64,000 nucleotides of DNA from Martinezella lusitana (GTDB taxonomy: Bacteria > Pseudomonadota > Alphaproteobacteria > Rhizobiales > Rhizobiaceae): contig NZ_JAFEVL010000073.1 in the NCBI RefSeq assembly GCF_016901135.1, positions 248,001 to 312,000 of the forward strand, written 5' to 3'. Position numbers and translations under genes: made by a program. Below the pieces are notes generated by a model that was not told the DNA's origin, did not search any database, and was given only the letters and a program-made list of their open reading frames with translations. Positions 35,321 through 43,269 of this stretch are shown piece after piece. The stretch's first letter is position 1, and the number at the start of each line of letters is the position of its first letter.

Positions 35321-36802
35321 ATGAGCGAACTGACCAGCCTGACCATTGCCGAAGCCCGCGACAAGCTGCGCGCCAAGGACATTACCGCCACTGAACTGAC
35401 CGAAGCCTATCTCTCGGCAATCGACGCGGCCAACGGTCAGCTCAATGCCTATATCGCCGTGACGCCGGAAAAGGCGCGCGAGATGGCCAAGGCTTCGGAC
35501 GCGCGGCTTGCCGCCGGCAACGCCGGTGCGCTCGAGGGCATTCCGCTTGGGATCAAGGACCTGTTCGGCACCGAAGGCATCCACACCCAGGCCTGCAGCC
35601 ACATCCTCGACGGCTTTAAGCCGCGTTATGAATCGACTGTTACGCAGAACCTCTGGAACGACGGCGCCGTCATGCTCGGCAAGCTCAACATGGATGAGTT
35701 TGCCATGGGCTCCTCCAACGAGACCTCCTATTACGGCCCAGTCATCAACCCGTGGCGGGCCGAGGGCTCGAACCAGCAGCTGGTTCCGGGCGGCTCGTCC
35801 GGCGGCTCGGCCGCTGCCGTCGCAGCGCACCTCTGCGCCGGTGCAACGGCGACGGACACGGGCGGCTCGATCCGCCAGCCCGCTGCCTTCACCGGCACCG
35901 TCGGCATCAAGCCGACCTATGGCCGTTGCTCGCGCTGGGGCATCGTCGCCTTCGCTTCGTCGCTGGATCAGGCCGGCCCGATCGCCCGCGACGTGCGCGA
36001 TGCCGCCATCCTCCTGAAGTCGATGGCAAGCGTCGATGCCAAGGACACCACTTCGGTCGACCTGCCGGTTCCGGACTACGAAGCCTCGCTCGGCCAGTCG
36101 CTGAAGGGCATGAAGATCGGCATCCCCAACGAATATCGCGTCGATGGCATGCCGGAAGAGATCGAGGCGCTCTGGCAGCAGGGTATCGCCTGGCTGAAGG
36201 ACGCCGGTGCCGAGATCGTCAACATCTCGCTGCCGCACACGAAGTACGCGCTGCCGGCCTACTACATCGTCGCGCCGGCTGAAGCATCTTCGAACCTCGC
36301 CCGCTACGATGGTGTCCGCTACGGCCTGCGGGTTGACGGTGACAATATCGTCGACATGTACGAGAAGACGCGCGCTGCCGGCTTCGGCCAGGAAGTGAAG
36401 CGCCGCATCATGATCGGCACCTACGTTCTCTCGGCCGGCTATTACGACGCCTATTACCTGCGCGCCCAGAAGGTCCGCACGCTGATCAAGCGCGACTTCG
36501 AGCTTGCCTTCCACGCCGGCGTCGACGCCATCCTGACGCCCGCCACGCCATCTTCGGCCTTCGGCATCGCCGACGAAGACCTCGCTTCCGATCCGGTGAA
36601 GATGTACCTCAACGACATCTTCACGGTGACGGTCAACATGGCTGGTCTCCCCGGCATCGCCGTCCCCGCCGGCCTCGACCCGAAGGGCCTGCCGCTCGGC
36701 CTGCAGCTCATCGGCAAGCCGTTCGACGAAGAAACGCTGTTCAAGACCGCCCACGTCATCGAGCAGGCCGTCGGCAGGTTCACGCCGGCAAAGTGGTGGT
36801 AA
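35321..36802 (+). CDS. gatA: Asp-tRNA(Asn)/Glu-tRNA(Gln) amidotransferase subunit A
   Basis: Amidase subunit that releases ammonia from glutamine. The 493-residue protein shows the amidase-signature catalytic triad: Lys in GIPLGIKDLFG, Ser in the GGSSGGSAAAV loop and the nucleophilic Ser in TDTGGSIRQPA. The C-terminal half carries the standard SAGYYDAYYLRAQKVR and LPLGLQLIGKPFDE segments. It lies downstream of gatC; gatB is separated from it by a YjhX-type gene on the other strand and a GNAT, so the three subunits are near but not in a single operon. Confidence 0.97.
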   Translation: MSELTSLTIAEARDKLRAKDITATELTEAYLSAIDAANGQLNAYIAVTPEKAREMAKASDARLAAGNAGALEGIPLGIKDLFGTEGIHTQACSHILDGFKPRYESTVTQNLWNDGAVMLGKLNMDEFAMGSSNETSYYGPVINPWRAEGSNQQLVPGGSSGGSAAAVAAHLCAGATATDTGGSIRQPAAFTGTVGIKPTYGRCSRWGIVAFASSLDQAGPIARDVRDAAILLKSMASVDAKDTTSVDLPVPDYEASLGQSLKGMKIGIPNEYRVDGMPEEIEALWQQGIAWLKDAGAEIVNISLPHTKYALPAYYIVAPAEASSNLARYDGVRYGLRVDGDNIVDMYEKTRAAGFGQEVKRRIMIGTYVLSAGYYDAYYLRAQKVRTLIKRDFELAFHAGVDAILTPATPSSAFGIADEDLASDPVKMYLNDIFTVTVNMAGLPGIAVPAGLDPKGLPLGLQLIGKPFDEETLFKTAHVIEQAVGRFTPAKWW

Positions 36803-36875
36803 GAGCGATACCCTCCCCATGAAGGAAGCAGTTTTGTTGCTGCGTTTCACTTCAAGGGAAGGAATTTCAGCCGTT

Positions 36876-37133
36876 TTACCTATTATCCAACTGCGCCCTC
36901 ACCAGCCTCAGGCCCCTGTCCGTGATCCGGTAGGGATGCCCTCCCGAGGATTTGATGGCCCTCAGCTGTTTGAGCTTGCGGAAGAGCTCGAGGCCGAAAC
37001 CGGGATAGAGCCAGCCGTCCCGCGTGTAGCAGTTGACGGTCTCGATTTTCTTGTTTTCGGTGCGTTCGATTTCGATGCGCCCGCCCTGGGCGAGCAGATG
37101 CAGGATGCGCTGTTCGGCGCGGGAAATGTCCAT
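36876..37133 (-). CDS. YjhX family (UPF0386) putative toxin
   Basis: An 85-residue protein close in pattern to E. coli YjhX: MDISRAEQRILHLLAQGGRIEIERTE at the start, CYTRDGWLYPGF in the middle and an end of TDRGLRLVRAQLDNR. E. coli YjhX has been described as a toxin (partner YjhQ); the family fold suggests a winged-helix-like protein. Here no yjhQ-type partner lies next to it, although a GNAT (YjhQ is itself GNAT-like) is divergently encoded at 37435. The ATG at 37133 gives the family length; an upstream in-frame extension of 32 codons is not supported. Confidence 0.85.
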   Translation of the reverse strand: MDISRAEQRILHLLAQGGRIEIERTENKKIETVNCYTRDGWLYPGFGLELFRKLKQLRAIKSSGGHPYRITDRGLRLVRAQLDNR

Positions 37134-37434
37134 GGTCTTCAAGATCCGGAAAGCGCCACAAGGCGCAACAAAACGATCCGACGCTCCCTTTAGGGAAGTC
37201 GGGGCTTCGTTTTCGGGCCCAGCACGCAAGAAGGCTTGCGGGCAGGGCCTTTACCGGGTCTGAGAAAAGGTAGACATCAAAACTCCATTGACACGGCAGT
37301 TTTAAAACAGGTTGCAGCCGGCGGTCAAGTTTCACTCTTGTTGGACTTGGGCCGCTATTGCGCGCTTGCTTTTTATCTCATCGCTGGAAAAAGCCGTTTT
37401 CTGGTGCTTTACTGCTGAAAATGGCGGGGGCCTG
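37134..37434. other. Spacer between the YjhX-type gene and a GNAT gene
   Basis: About 300 bp holding the divergent promoter region of the two genes. I see short hairpins (for example CTCCCTTTAGGGAAG near 37183) but no recognised operator, RNA or gene. Confidence 0.4.
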
Positions 37435-37944
37435 ATGATCCATATTCGCAATGCGCATGAAGGTGAGACGGAGGTGCTGGCCAGTATCGGCCTACGCTCC
37501 TGGCAGAAGGCCATGGGCTCGATCGGGAGTCCGAGCGAGCTTCTGGAAAGCGCCAGCGACGCCTTTACGAATTTCACGCGCAATGTCTGGCTGACGATCA
37601 CGGTCATCGAGCTGAATGGGGAGGTCGTCGGCTGGGCGGCGCGCGAGGGGCTGGATGAGACCATCTCCGATTTCTGGATCGACCCGGGTTTTCTCAGGCG
37701 AGGTCTCGGTTCGGCGCTCCTGGCGCGCATCGAGCAGGACGTGCGCGAACAGGGGCTGGAAAAGGTTTCCCTGCACACTCATGCCGGCAATGTCGACGCG
37801 ATCGGTTTCTTCAAGGCTCGTGGCTATGAGATCAACTGGCTGTCGATCGTCTATTCTCCGAAGCTCGATAGCGACGTCCCGACCATCGGGCTTTCGAAAG
37901 CGCTGGTCGAGGATGGGGACGGCGTCTACGGTCCAGGCATATAG
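37435..37944 (+). CDS. GNAT family N-acetyltransferase
   Basis: A 169-residue predicted acetyltransferase. The cofactor-binding core is FWIDPGFLRRGLGSALLARIEQ (R-R-G-L-G-S), followed by the strand VSLHTHAGNVDAIGFFKARGYE, which are textbook GNAT motifs A and B. The ATG at 37435 follows GGGGG. YjhQ, the reported partner of YjhX in E. coli, is also GNAT-like, so a divergent YjhX/GNAT relation is worth testing, but sequence alone does not show it. Confidence 0.85.
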   Translation: MIHIRNAHEGETEVLASIGLRSWQKAMGSIGSPSELLESASDAFTNFTRNVWLTITVIELNGEVVGWAAREGLDETISDFWIDPGFLRRGLGSALLARIEQDVREQGLEKVSLHTHAGNVDAIGFFKARGYEINWLSIVYSPKLDSDVPTIGLSKALVEDGDGVYGPGI

Positions 37945-38031
37945 CGCGCCGGCGATGCCGAAAGCCTTGCGCCATCTCGCCAATTGCTCTACCTCACAGA
38001 GTTCAGAAGAACAGCATTTCAAGAGCTTCCC

Positions 38032-39537
38032 ATGACCCTTGTCGACGTCCGTACGCCAGATCCGAAACGCTTCATTCCCGGTGCCACCGGCGATTGGGAA
38101 ATCGTTATCGGCATGGAAGTCCATGCCCAGGTGTTGAGCAATTCCAAGCTCTTCTCCGGCGCCTCGACCGAGTTCGGCAAGCCGCAGAATTCCAACGTCT
38201 CGCTGGTCGATGCCGCCATGCCCGGCATGCTGCCCGTCATCAACGAGGAATGCGTCAAGCAGGCCGTGCGCACCGGTCTCGGCCTGAAGGCGCAGATCAA
38301 CAATCGTTCGATCTTCGACCGCAAGAACTATTTCTATCCCGACCTGCCGCAGGGCTATCAGATCTCGCAGTTCAAGGATCCGATCGTCGGCGAGGGCAAG
38401 ATCGTCATATCCCTTGGTCCGGACCGTCAGGGCCAGTTCGAGGATATCGAGATCGGCATCGAGCGACTGCATCTGGAGCAGGACGCTGGCAAGTCGCTGC
38501 ATGATCAGCACGCCACCATGTCCTATGTCGATCTCAACCGTTCCGGCGTGGCGCTGATGGAGATCGTCTCCAAGCCGGACATCCGCTCGTCGGACGAAGC
38601 CAAGGCCTATATGACCAAGCTCCGATCGATCGTGCGTTATCTGGGCACCTGCGACGGCAACATGGACGAAGGCTCGATGCGCGCCGACGTCAATGTCTCC
38701 GTGCGCCGCCCCGGCGGTGAGTTCGGCACGCGCTGCGAGATCAAGAACGTCAACTCCATCCGCTTCATCGGCCAGGCGATCGAATACGAAGCGCGCCGTC
38801 AGATCGGCATTCTGGAGGACGGCGGTAAGATCGATCAGGAGACGCGCCTGTTCGATCCGAACAAGGGCGAGACGCGCTCCCTGCGCACCAAGGAAGATGC
38901 GCATGACTATCGCTATTTCCCCGATCCGGATCTGCTGCCGCTCGAATTCGACGATGCCTTCGTCACGGAGCTTGCGGCGCATCTGCCGGAGCTGCCAGAT
39001 GACAAGAAGGAACGCTTCGTCCGCGAGCTCGGCCTTTCGGTCTATGATGCTTCCGTGCTCGTCTCCGAAAAGGCAATCGCCGACTATTACGAGGCGGTCA
39101 CCGCCGGTCGCGACGGCAAGATGGCGGCGAACTGGGTCATCAACGACTTGCTAGGCGCCTTGAACAGAACAGGCAAGGATATTGAAGAGACTTCGGTTTC
39201 GCCCGCCCAGCTCGGCGCGATCATCGATCTCATCAAGGCCGAAACCATCTCCGGCAAGATTGCCAAGGATCTGTTCGAGATCGTGCTCACCGAAGGCGGC
39301 GACCCCGCCGAGATCGTTGAAGCCCGCGGCATGAAGCAGGTGACCGACACCGGCGCCATCGAGAAGGCCGTCGACGAGATCATCGCCGCCAATCCGGACC
39401 AGGTCGCCAAGGTCAAGGCCAAGCCGACGCTCGCCGGCTGGTTCGTCGGCCAGGTGATGAAGTCGACCGGTGGCAAGGCCAATCCGCAGGCCGTGCAGGC
39501 CCTCGTCAAGGCCAAGCTCGGCATCGAAGAAGAATAA
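38032..39537 (+). CDS. gatB: Asp-tRNA(Asn)/Glu-tRNA(Gln) amidotransferase subunit B
   Basis: tRNA-binding and kinase subunit of the amidotransferase. The 501-residue protein has the N-terminal cradle signature WEIVIGMEVHAQV, YFYPDLPQGYQISQ, the metal/ATP-site region (HLEQDAGKSLHD) and the C-terminal helical YqeY-like tail domain (about 390-501). The ATG at 38032 gives MTLVDVRTPDPKRF. A GNAT gene starts 3 bp after the stop, suggesting co-translation. Confidence 0.97.
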   Translation: MTLVDVRTPDPKRFIPGATGDWEIVIGMEVHAQVLSNSKLFSGASTEFGKPQNSNVSLVDAAMPGMLPVINEECVKQAVRTGLGLKAQINNRSIFDRKNYFYPDLPQGYQISQFKDPIVGEGKIVISLGPDRQGQFEDIEIGIERLHLEQDAGKSLHDQHATMSYVDLNRSGVALMEIVSKPDIRSSDEAKAYMTKLRSIVRYLGTCDGNMDEGSMRADVNVSVRRPGGEFGTRCEIKNVNSIRFIGQAIEYEARRQIGILEDGGKIDQETRLFDPNKGETRSLRTKEDAHDYRYFPDPDLLPLEFDDAFVTELAAHLPELPDDKKERFVRELGLSVYDASVLVSEKAIADYYEAVTAGRDGKMAANWVINDLLGALNRTGKDIEETSVSPAQLGAIIDLIKAETISGKIAKDLFEIVLTEGGDPAEIVEARGMKQVTDTGAIEKAVDEIIAANPDQVAKVKAKPTLAGWFVGQVMKSTGGKANPQAVQALVKAKLGIEEE

Positions 39538-39540
39538 CCG

Positions 39541-40044
39541 GTGTTTTTCGTGCGCACCGCCGGCGAGCAGGACCTGGAAAAGGTCCGTGCTCTGTTGCGC
39601 GAGACTTGGCATGCGACCTACGACCATATCTACGGTCCCGACAAGGTCAGCGAACTGCATGCTTCATGGCACTCGCTGGCGTCGCTGAAGGCGCGGCTGG
39701 CGAACAAGAATGCCGAATTCCTCGTCGCCGACGACGGCAGGACAATTGGCGGCATGGGCTATGCCGTCATGTCCACCGAGATGGCCAAGACCGTCATGCT
39801 CTACATGCTCTATGTGAGCCCCCGCTACCAGCGCCAAGGCATCGGCCGCGATATCTTCGCGGAGCTGGAAACCTGTTTCCCCGATGCCGAAGTCATGCGC
39901 CTGGAGGTCGAACCGCAAAACGAGCCGGCGATCGTCTTCTACAGGGCGCATGGTTTCATCGAGGTTGGCCGCACGGAAAATTGTGGGCAGGGAAAATCGG
40001 GCATTCCGGCGCTGGTGTTCGAAAAGCCGCTGGCGAGTAACTAA
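39541..40044 (+). CDS. GNAT family N-acetyltransferase
   Basis: A 167-residue acetyltransferase with the cofactor motif LYVSPRYQRQGIGRDIFAELE (Q-R-Q-G-I-G) near residues 83-103 and the strand RLEVEPQNEPAIVFYRAHGF. The GTG at 39541 lies three bases after gatB, whose purine-rich end (GAAGAAGAA) can act as ribosome-binding site. It is likely cotranscribed with gatB. Substrate unknown. Confidence 0.87.
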   Translation: MFFVRTAGEQDLEKVRALLRETWHATYDHIYGPDKVSELHASWHSLASLKARLANKNAEFLVADDGRTIGGMGYAVMSTEMAKTVMLYMLYVSPRYQRQGIGRDIFAELETCFPDAEVMRLEVEPQNEPAIVFYRAHGFIEVGRTENCGQGKSGIPALVFEKPLASN

Positions 40045-40065
40045 AACAGTTGCGCGAGATCAATC

Positions 40066-40533
40066 ATGGAAAGTGCACGCTTGATTATCCGCGAAGCCCA
40101 GGAATCTGATCTCCCTTCGTTGATCGCGCTCTTCGCCGCAGATACTATGGGCGGCCACGGCGACACCACCGATCCCTCTGCATATGACGATTACCTGCGT
40201 GCCTTTCGCGCGATCGCCGCCTCGCCGGACCAGACGCTTTATGTCGCCGAGCTCGCCGGCGGGGTCGTCGGCACCTTCCAGACGATGGTGATGACGTCGT
40301 TGAACGCCCGTGGATCATCGGTGATGATCATCGAGGCGGTGCAGACGCGCGGCGATTTGCGAGGGCAGGGGATCGGGGCTCAGATGATCAACTTCTGCAT
40401 TGCCGAGGCAAAAGGCCGCGGCATGCGGCTGGTGCAATTGACCTCGAATGCGGTGCGCAAGGATGCCCACCGTTTCTACGAGAGATTGGGTTTCAAGCCG
40501 AGCCATCTTGGTTTCAAGATGGCATTGAAATGA
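40066..40533 (+). CDS. GNAT family N-acetyltransferase
   Basis: A 155-residue acetyltransferase with motif A VQTRGDLRGQGIGAQMINFCIAEAK and the strand VQLTSNAVRKDAHRFYERLGFKPSHLG, as in PhnO/RimI-like GNATs. It begins 21 bp after the previous GNAT and is probably the third gene of the gatB transcript. The two adjacent GNATs are not obviously duplicates of each other. Substrate unknown. Confidence 0.87.
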   Translation: MESARLIIREAQESDLPSLIALFAADTMGGHGDTTDPSAYDDYLRAFRAIAASPDQTLYVAELAGGVVGTFQTMVMTSLNARGSSVMIIEAVQTRGDLRGQGIGAQMINFCIAEAKGRGMRLVQLTSNAVRKDAHRFYERLGFKPSHLGFKMALK

Positions 40534-40639
40534 CGGCGTTTGCCCGCTGGAATCACTGGACAAGCCCGTCCGGGGGCGGCATAAGCAAACGATCGAATTC
40601 TGGTATCGCTCGCCCCTCAGCGGGTATCGAGGAAAAGAC

Positions 40640-41038
40640 ATGTGGAATCTCATCGTACAAACCTTCACCTGGTGGAATGGTCAGACAATGGGGACGCGGT
40701 TCGCGACCTGGCGTTTCGGCAAGCGCGTCGGCGAGGATGAATTCGGCAATGTCTATTACGTAGGCGGCATGTCCTCCTACGGTCTCCAGAAGCGCTGGGT
40801 GATCTACAAGGGTTACGCGGAAGCCACGGCAATTCCCCCGGGCTGGCATGGCTGGATGCATCACCGCACCGACGTTCCGCCGACCGAGGAAAACTATGTC
40901 GCCAAGGAATGGGAAAAGGGGCATCGCGCCAACCAGACCGGCACTCCGCAGGCTTACCGCCCGCCGGGTTCGCTTGCCGTTGCCGGCGAGCGTCCGCGCG
41001 TGACCGGCGACTATGACGCCTGGACCCCGGGCAACTGA
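40640..41038 (+). CDS. NADH:ubiquinone oxidoreductase accessory subunit NDUFA12-like
   Basis: A 132-residue homologue of the mitochondrial complex I accessory subunit NDUFA12 (B17.2), one of the few supernumerary subunits found in alphaproteobacteria. Diagnostic stretches are GEDEFGNVYYVGG, RWVIYKG, IPPGWHGWMHHRTDVPP and the PPGSLAVAGERPRVTGDYDAWTPG tail. A GAAAAGA ribosome-binding site precedes the ATG. It lies remote from the main nuo operon, as usual, and precedes a DUF2155 gene. Confidence 0.94.
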   Translation: MWNLIVQTFTWWNGQTMGTRFATWRFGKRVGEDEFGNVYYVGGMSSYGLQKRWVIYKGYAEATAIPPGWHGWMHHRTDVPPTEENYVAKEWEKGHRANQTGTPQAYRPPGSLAVAGERPRVTGDYDAWTPGN

Positions 41039-41141
41039 GCAGAAGGGCCGGCTCGTCCTTTGGCCACAATTGGCCGTTAGGCGCGAGAGATGCCGGCTCT
41101 TGCTCGGCGCTTTGACCGAGACCAAGCGGAGATTGCCGGAT

Positions 41142-41582
41142 ATGACGTTTTTCACGCGGAGCGCTTCTTTGCGTGTAATGGCGGGAGCAGCGATCGCTCT
41201 CTTGGCTGGCATCATTTCGCCGCCTACCGCAGAGGCGGCCCGCATCGCCAATCCCGTCGCCGTTTTCTCCGGCCTCGACAAGATCACCGGCCGCATCACG
41301 ACATTCGATGTTTATATGAACGAGACCGTGCAGTTCGGCGCGTTGCAGGTGACGCCGCGGGCCTGTTACTCGCGTGACGAAACCGAACAGCAGAAGGTGG
41401 ACGGTTTTGTCGAAGTTGATGAGATCACGCTGGATCGCCGCATCCGCCGCATCTTCACCGGCTGGATGTTCGCCGACAGCCCCGGCCTCAACGCGGTCGA
41501 GCATCCGATCTACGACGTCTGGCTGAAAGAGTGCAAACAGAAGTCCGACGTCCCGCCGCCGGATACCGCTGGCGCGAAGTAG
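41142..41582 (+). CDS. DUF2155 domain-containing exported protein
   Basis: A 146-residue protein with a signal peptide (MTFFTRSASLRVMAGAAIALLAGIISPPTAEA, cleavage near residue 32) and a DUF2155 domain: FSGLDKITGRITTFDVYMNETVQFGALQVTPRACYSR, in segments, then IFTGWMFADSPGLNAVEHPIYDVWLKEC. Two cysteines (ACYSR and KEC) may pair. Family function is unknown, though it is conserved beside the NDUFA12 and aat genes in alphaproteobacteria. The ATG at 41142 is chosen for the signal peptide. Confidence 0.9.
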   Translation: MTFFTRSASLRVMAGAAIALLAGIISPPTAEAARIANPVAVFSGLDKITGRITTFDVYMNETVQFGALQVTPRACYSRDETEQQKVDGFVEVDEITLDRRIRRIFTGWMFADSPGLNAVEHPIYDVWLKECKQKSDVPPPDTAGAK

Positions 41583-41649
41583 TCAATCCCTGGAGAATTC
41601 GCAGCCGTGCTGGCTTGTCCGCAGGAGCATCGCTCCCGCGGACGATTTG

Positions 41650-42285
41650 CTATTTTGCTTTCGGATTTGAGGCTGCCTCGCCGATCGCATCGCGATCATC
41701 TTCATCACACAGATCGATGACGATGCGCATGCCGGCCTTGATGCGATGACGTAGAACGTCGCTGCGGTCCGGATGACCTCTCAGCTTGCCGCAGCCATGC
41801 AGCACCTTGAGCCTGGATCTCGAAATGGCCAGCTCGGACGCAAGCAGGCGATCGAGGCGAAGGTTTAAGGCGAACACGCTCGCAAGCTCGATTTCCAGTG
41901 TTGTCCAGCTCGCTTTCCCCTGTGCTACTTCCTTCCGGACAATGGCGTCAGGCGATTCATCGATGCACAGCGCCTTGCGCTTCAGTCCGTCGAGATCGAA
42001 TTCCTGAAGTCGTACCCATTCCGGATCGTTGCCTTGCAAAGCTTCCAGGGTGGCAGGGCTGAGATCACGAATGGTCCGCCGCTCGAAGAGCGTCCGATTC
42101 CACGTCTTCTCGCAATCGGAGCATTTGTAGACGAGCCAGGCATCAAGCCTTTTGCCATTGGCATTGAGCCTGATCTTGCCGCTCGATTTGAAGGGTTTCA
42201 AGCATCCGCAGCCGCTGCAGGCGATCCATGGCTGGGGTGCGGTCTGAGGATAGATGGTCCATCGGACCCGGAGAATATTGCACAT
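41650..42285 (-). CDS. DUF1062 domain-containing protein
   Basis: A 211-residue soluble protein beginning MCNILRVRWTIYPQTAPQPW, with two zinc-ribbon pairs, C-x-G-C (ACSGCGCLKPF) and C-x2-C (VYKCSDCEKTWN), an arrangement I recognise as DUF1062. Function unknown; the C-terminal half includes an S4-like stretch (LRLDRLLASELAISRSRLKVLH), which suggests RNA binding. The ATG at 42285 is preferred to 42318, because the family begins MCN. Confidence 0.8.
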   Translation of the reverse strand: MCNILRVRWTIYPQTAPQPWIACSGCGCLKPFKSSGKIRLNANGKRLDAWLVYKCSDCEKTWNRTLFERRTIRDLSPATLEALQGNDPEWVRLQEFDLDGLKRKALCIDESPDAIVRKEVAQGKASWTTLEIELASVFALNLRLDRLLASELAISRSRLKVLHGCGKLRGHPDRSDVLRHRIKAGMRIVIDLCDEDDRDAIGEAASNPKAK

Positions 42286-42636
42286 ACCGTCTTGGTCTTC
42301 CGTCTGGAAGTTCACCAAGCTGATGGCGGGACAAGCCCTTTACGGGCACGGTATGGCGATGTTGCGGGACGGCTTGAAGAGCTGAGACAGCAATGGCTGC
42401 GCTGGGCGCGTTGTGACAATGCCAAACCGGTCTCAGACCACCACCCGATGAACATGAACATGCATCGGACGGCGATACGCTTCCCTCATGCATGGGGTGA
42501 AACTGGATGAGACCGGTATTTACGACGGCAAAGTGGAACCTCTATGCACCAACACTCTTCGCGTCGAGCGATAGCAAATAACAACCGAAATTTGAAGTCT
42601 TCGGCGCACGAATACCCTCGATACGCTCCGCGGGGC
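42286..42636. other. Spacer upstream of the DUF1062 gene
   Basis: About 350 bp between the DUF1062 start and the aat stop codon, both on the minus strand. No gene, RNA or clear terminator is visible; a plus-strand frame covering part of it (to 42510) is an antisense shadow with no ribosome-binding site. Confidence 0.4.
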
Positions 42637-43266
42637 TTAGCTCGGATCGTTTGAGAAGCTCAGATTGGGTGATTCCATCGCCTTTTCGAGCATTTTCGCA
42701 TAATCGTCCTTCGGTACGTCGATCGCGCCAAACGTCTTCAGGTGCTCGGTCGTGAACTGCGTGTCGAGCAGTGTGAAGCCCCGTTGCCGCAGGCGCTCGA
42801 CCAGATGGACGAGGCAGATCTTCGAAGCGTCGGTGCGGCGGGAGAACATGCTCTCACCGAAGAAGGCGGACCCCAGCGAGACCCCGTAAAGCCCACCGAC
42901 CAGTTGGTCGTCCTCCCAAGCCTCGACCGAATGCGCATGGCCGATATGGTGCAGCGTCGAATAGAGCGCACGGATGGTCTGGTTGATCCAGGTGCTGGGA
43001 CGACCGCTCGTCTGTTCGGCGCAGGCGGCGATGACGGCCTCGAAATCCGTGTTGAAGCGGATATCAAACGGCCGGTGGCGGATGGTCTTCGCCAGGCTCT
43101 TCGAGACATGAAAGGTATCGAGCGGCAAGACACCGCGAATTTCCGGCTCGACCCAGAAGATCTCCGGGTCGTCGGCCGATTCGGCCATCGGGAAGAGCCC
43201 GATGGAATAGGCGCGCAACAAAATCTCCGGGGTAACGCCGGGACGTCTGCTGCGCGTTCCTGGCAC
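42637..43266 (-). CDS. aat: Leucyl/phenylalanyl-tRNA-protein transferase
   Basis: N-end-rule enzyme that adds Leu or Phe to proteins with N-terminal Lys or Arg, marking them for ClpAP. The 209-residue product has the family patterns LLRAYSIGLFPMAESADDPEIFWVEPEIRGVLPL, in segments, TWINQTIRALYSTLHHIGHAHSVEAWEDDQLVGGLYGVSLGSAFFGESMFS and DTQFTTEHLKTFGA. The start codon follows accC by three bases, so it closes the aroQ-accB-accC-aat operon. Confidence 0.96.
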   Translation of the reverse strand: MPGTRSRRPGVTPEILLRAYSIGLFPMAESADDPEIFWVEPEIRGVLPLDTFHVSKSLAKTIRHRPFDIRFNTDFEAVIAACAEQTSGRPSTWINQTIRALYSTLHHIGHAHSVEAWEDDQLVGGLYGVSLGSAFFGESMFSRRTDASKICLVHLVERLRQRGFTLLDTQFTTEHLKTFGAIDVPKDDYAKMLEKAMESPNLSFSNDPS

Positions 43267-43269
43267 GGC

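Noticed and set aside
35294..36850. 518-codon open frame opposite gatA
   Set aside because: gatA is certain on the plus strand; the opposite frame has only shadow-type composition.
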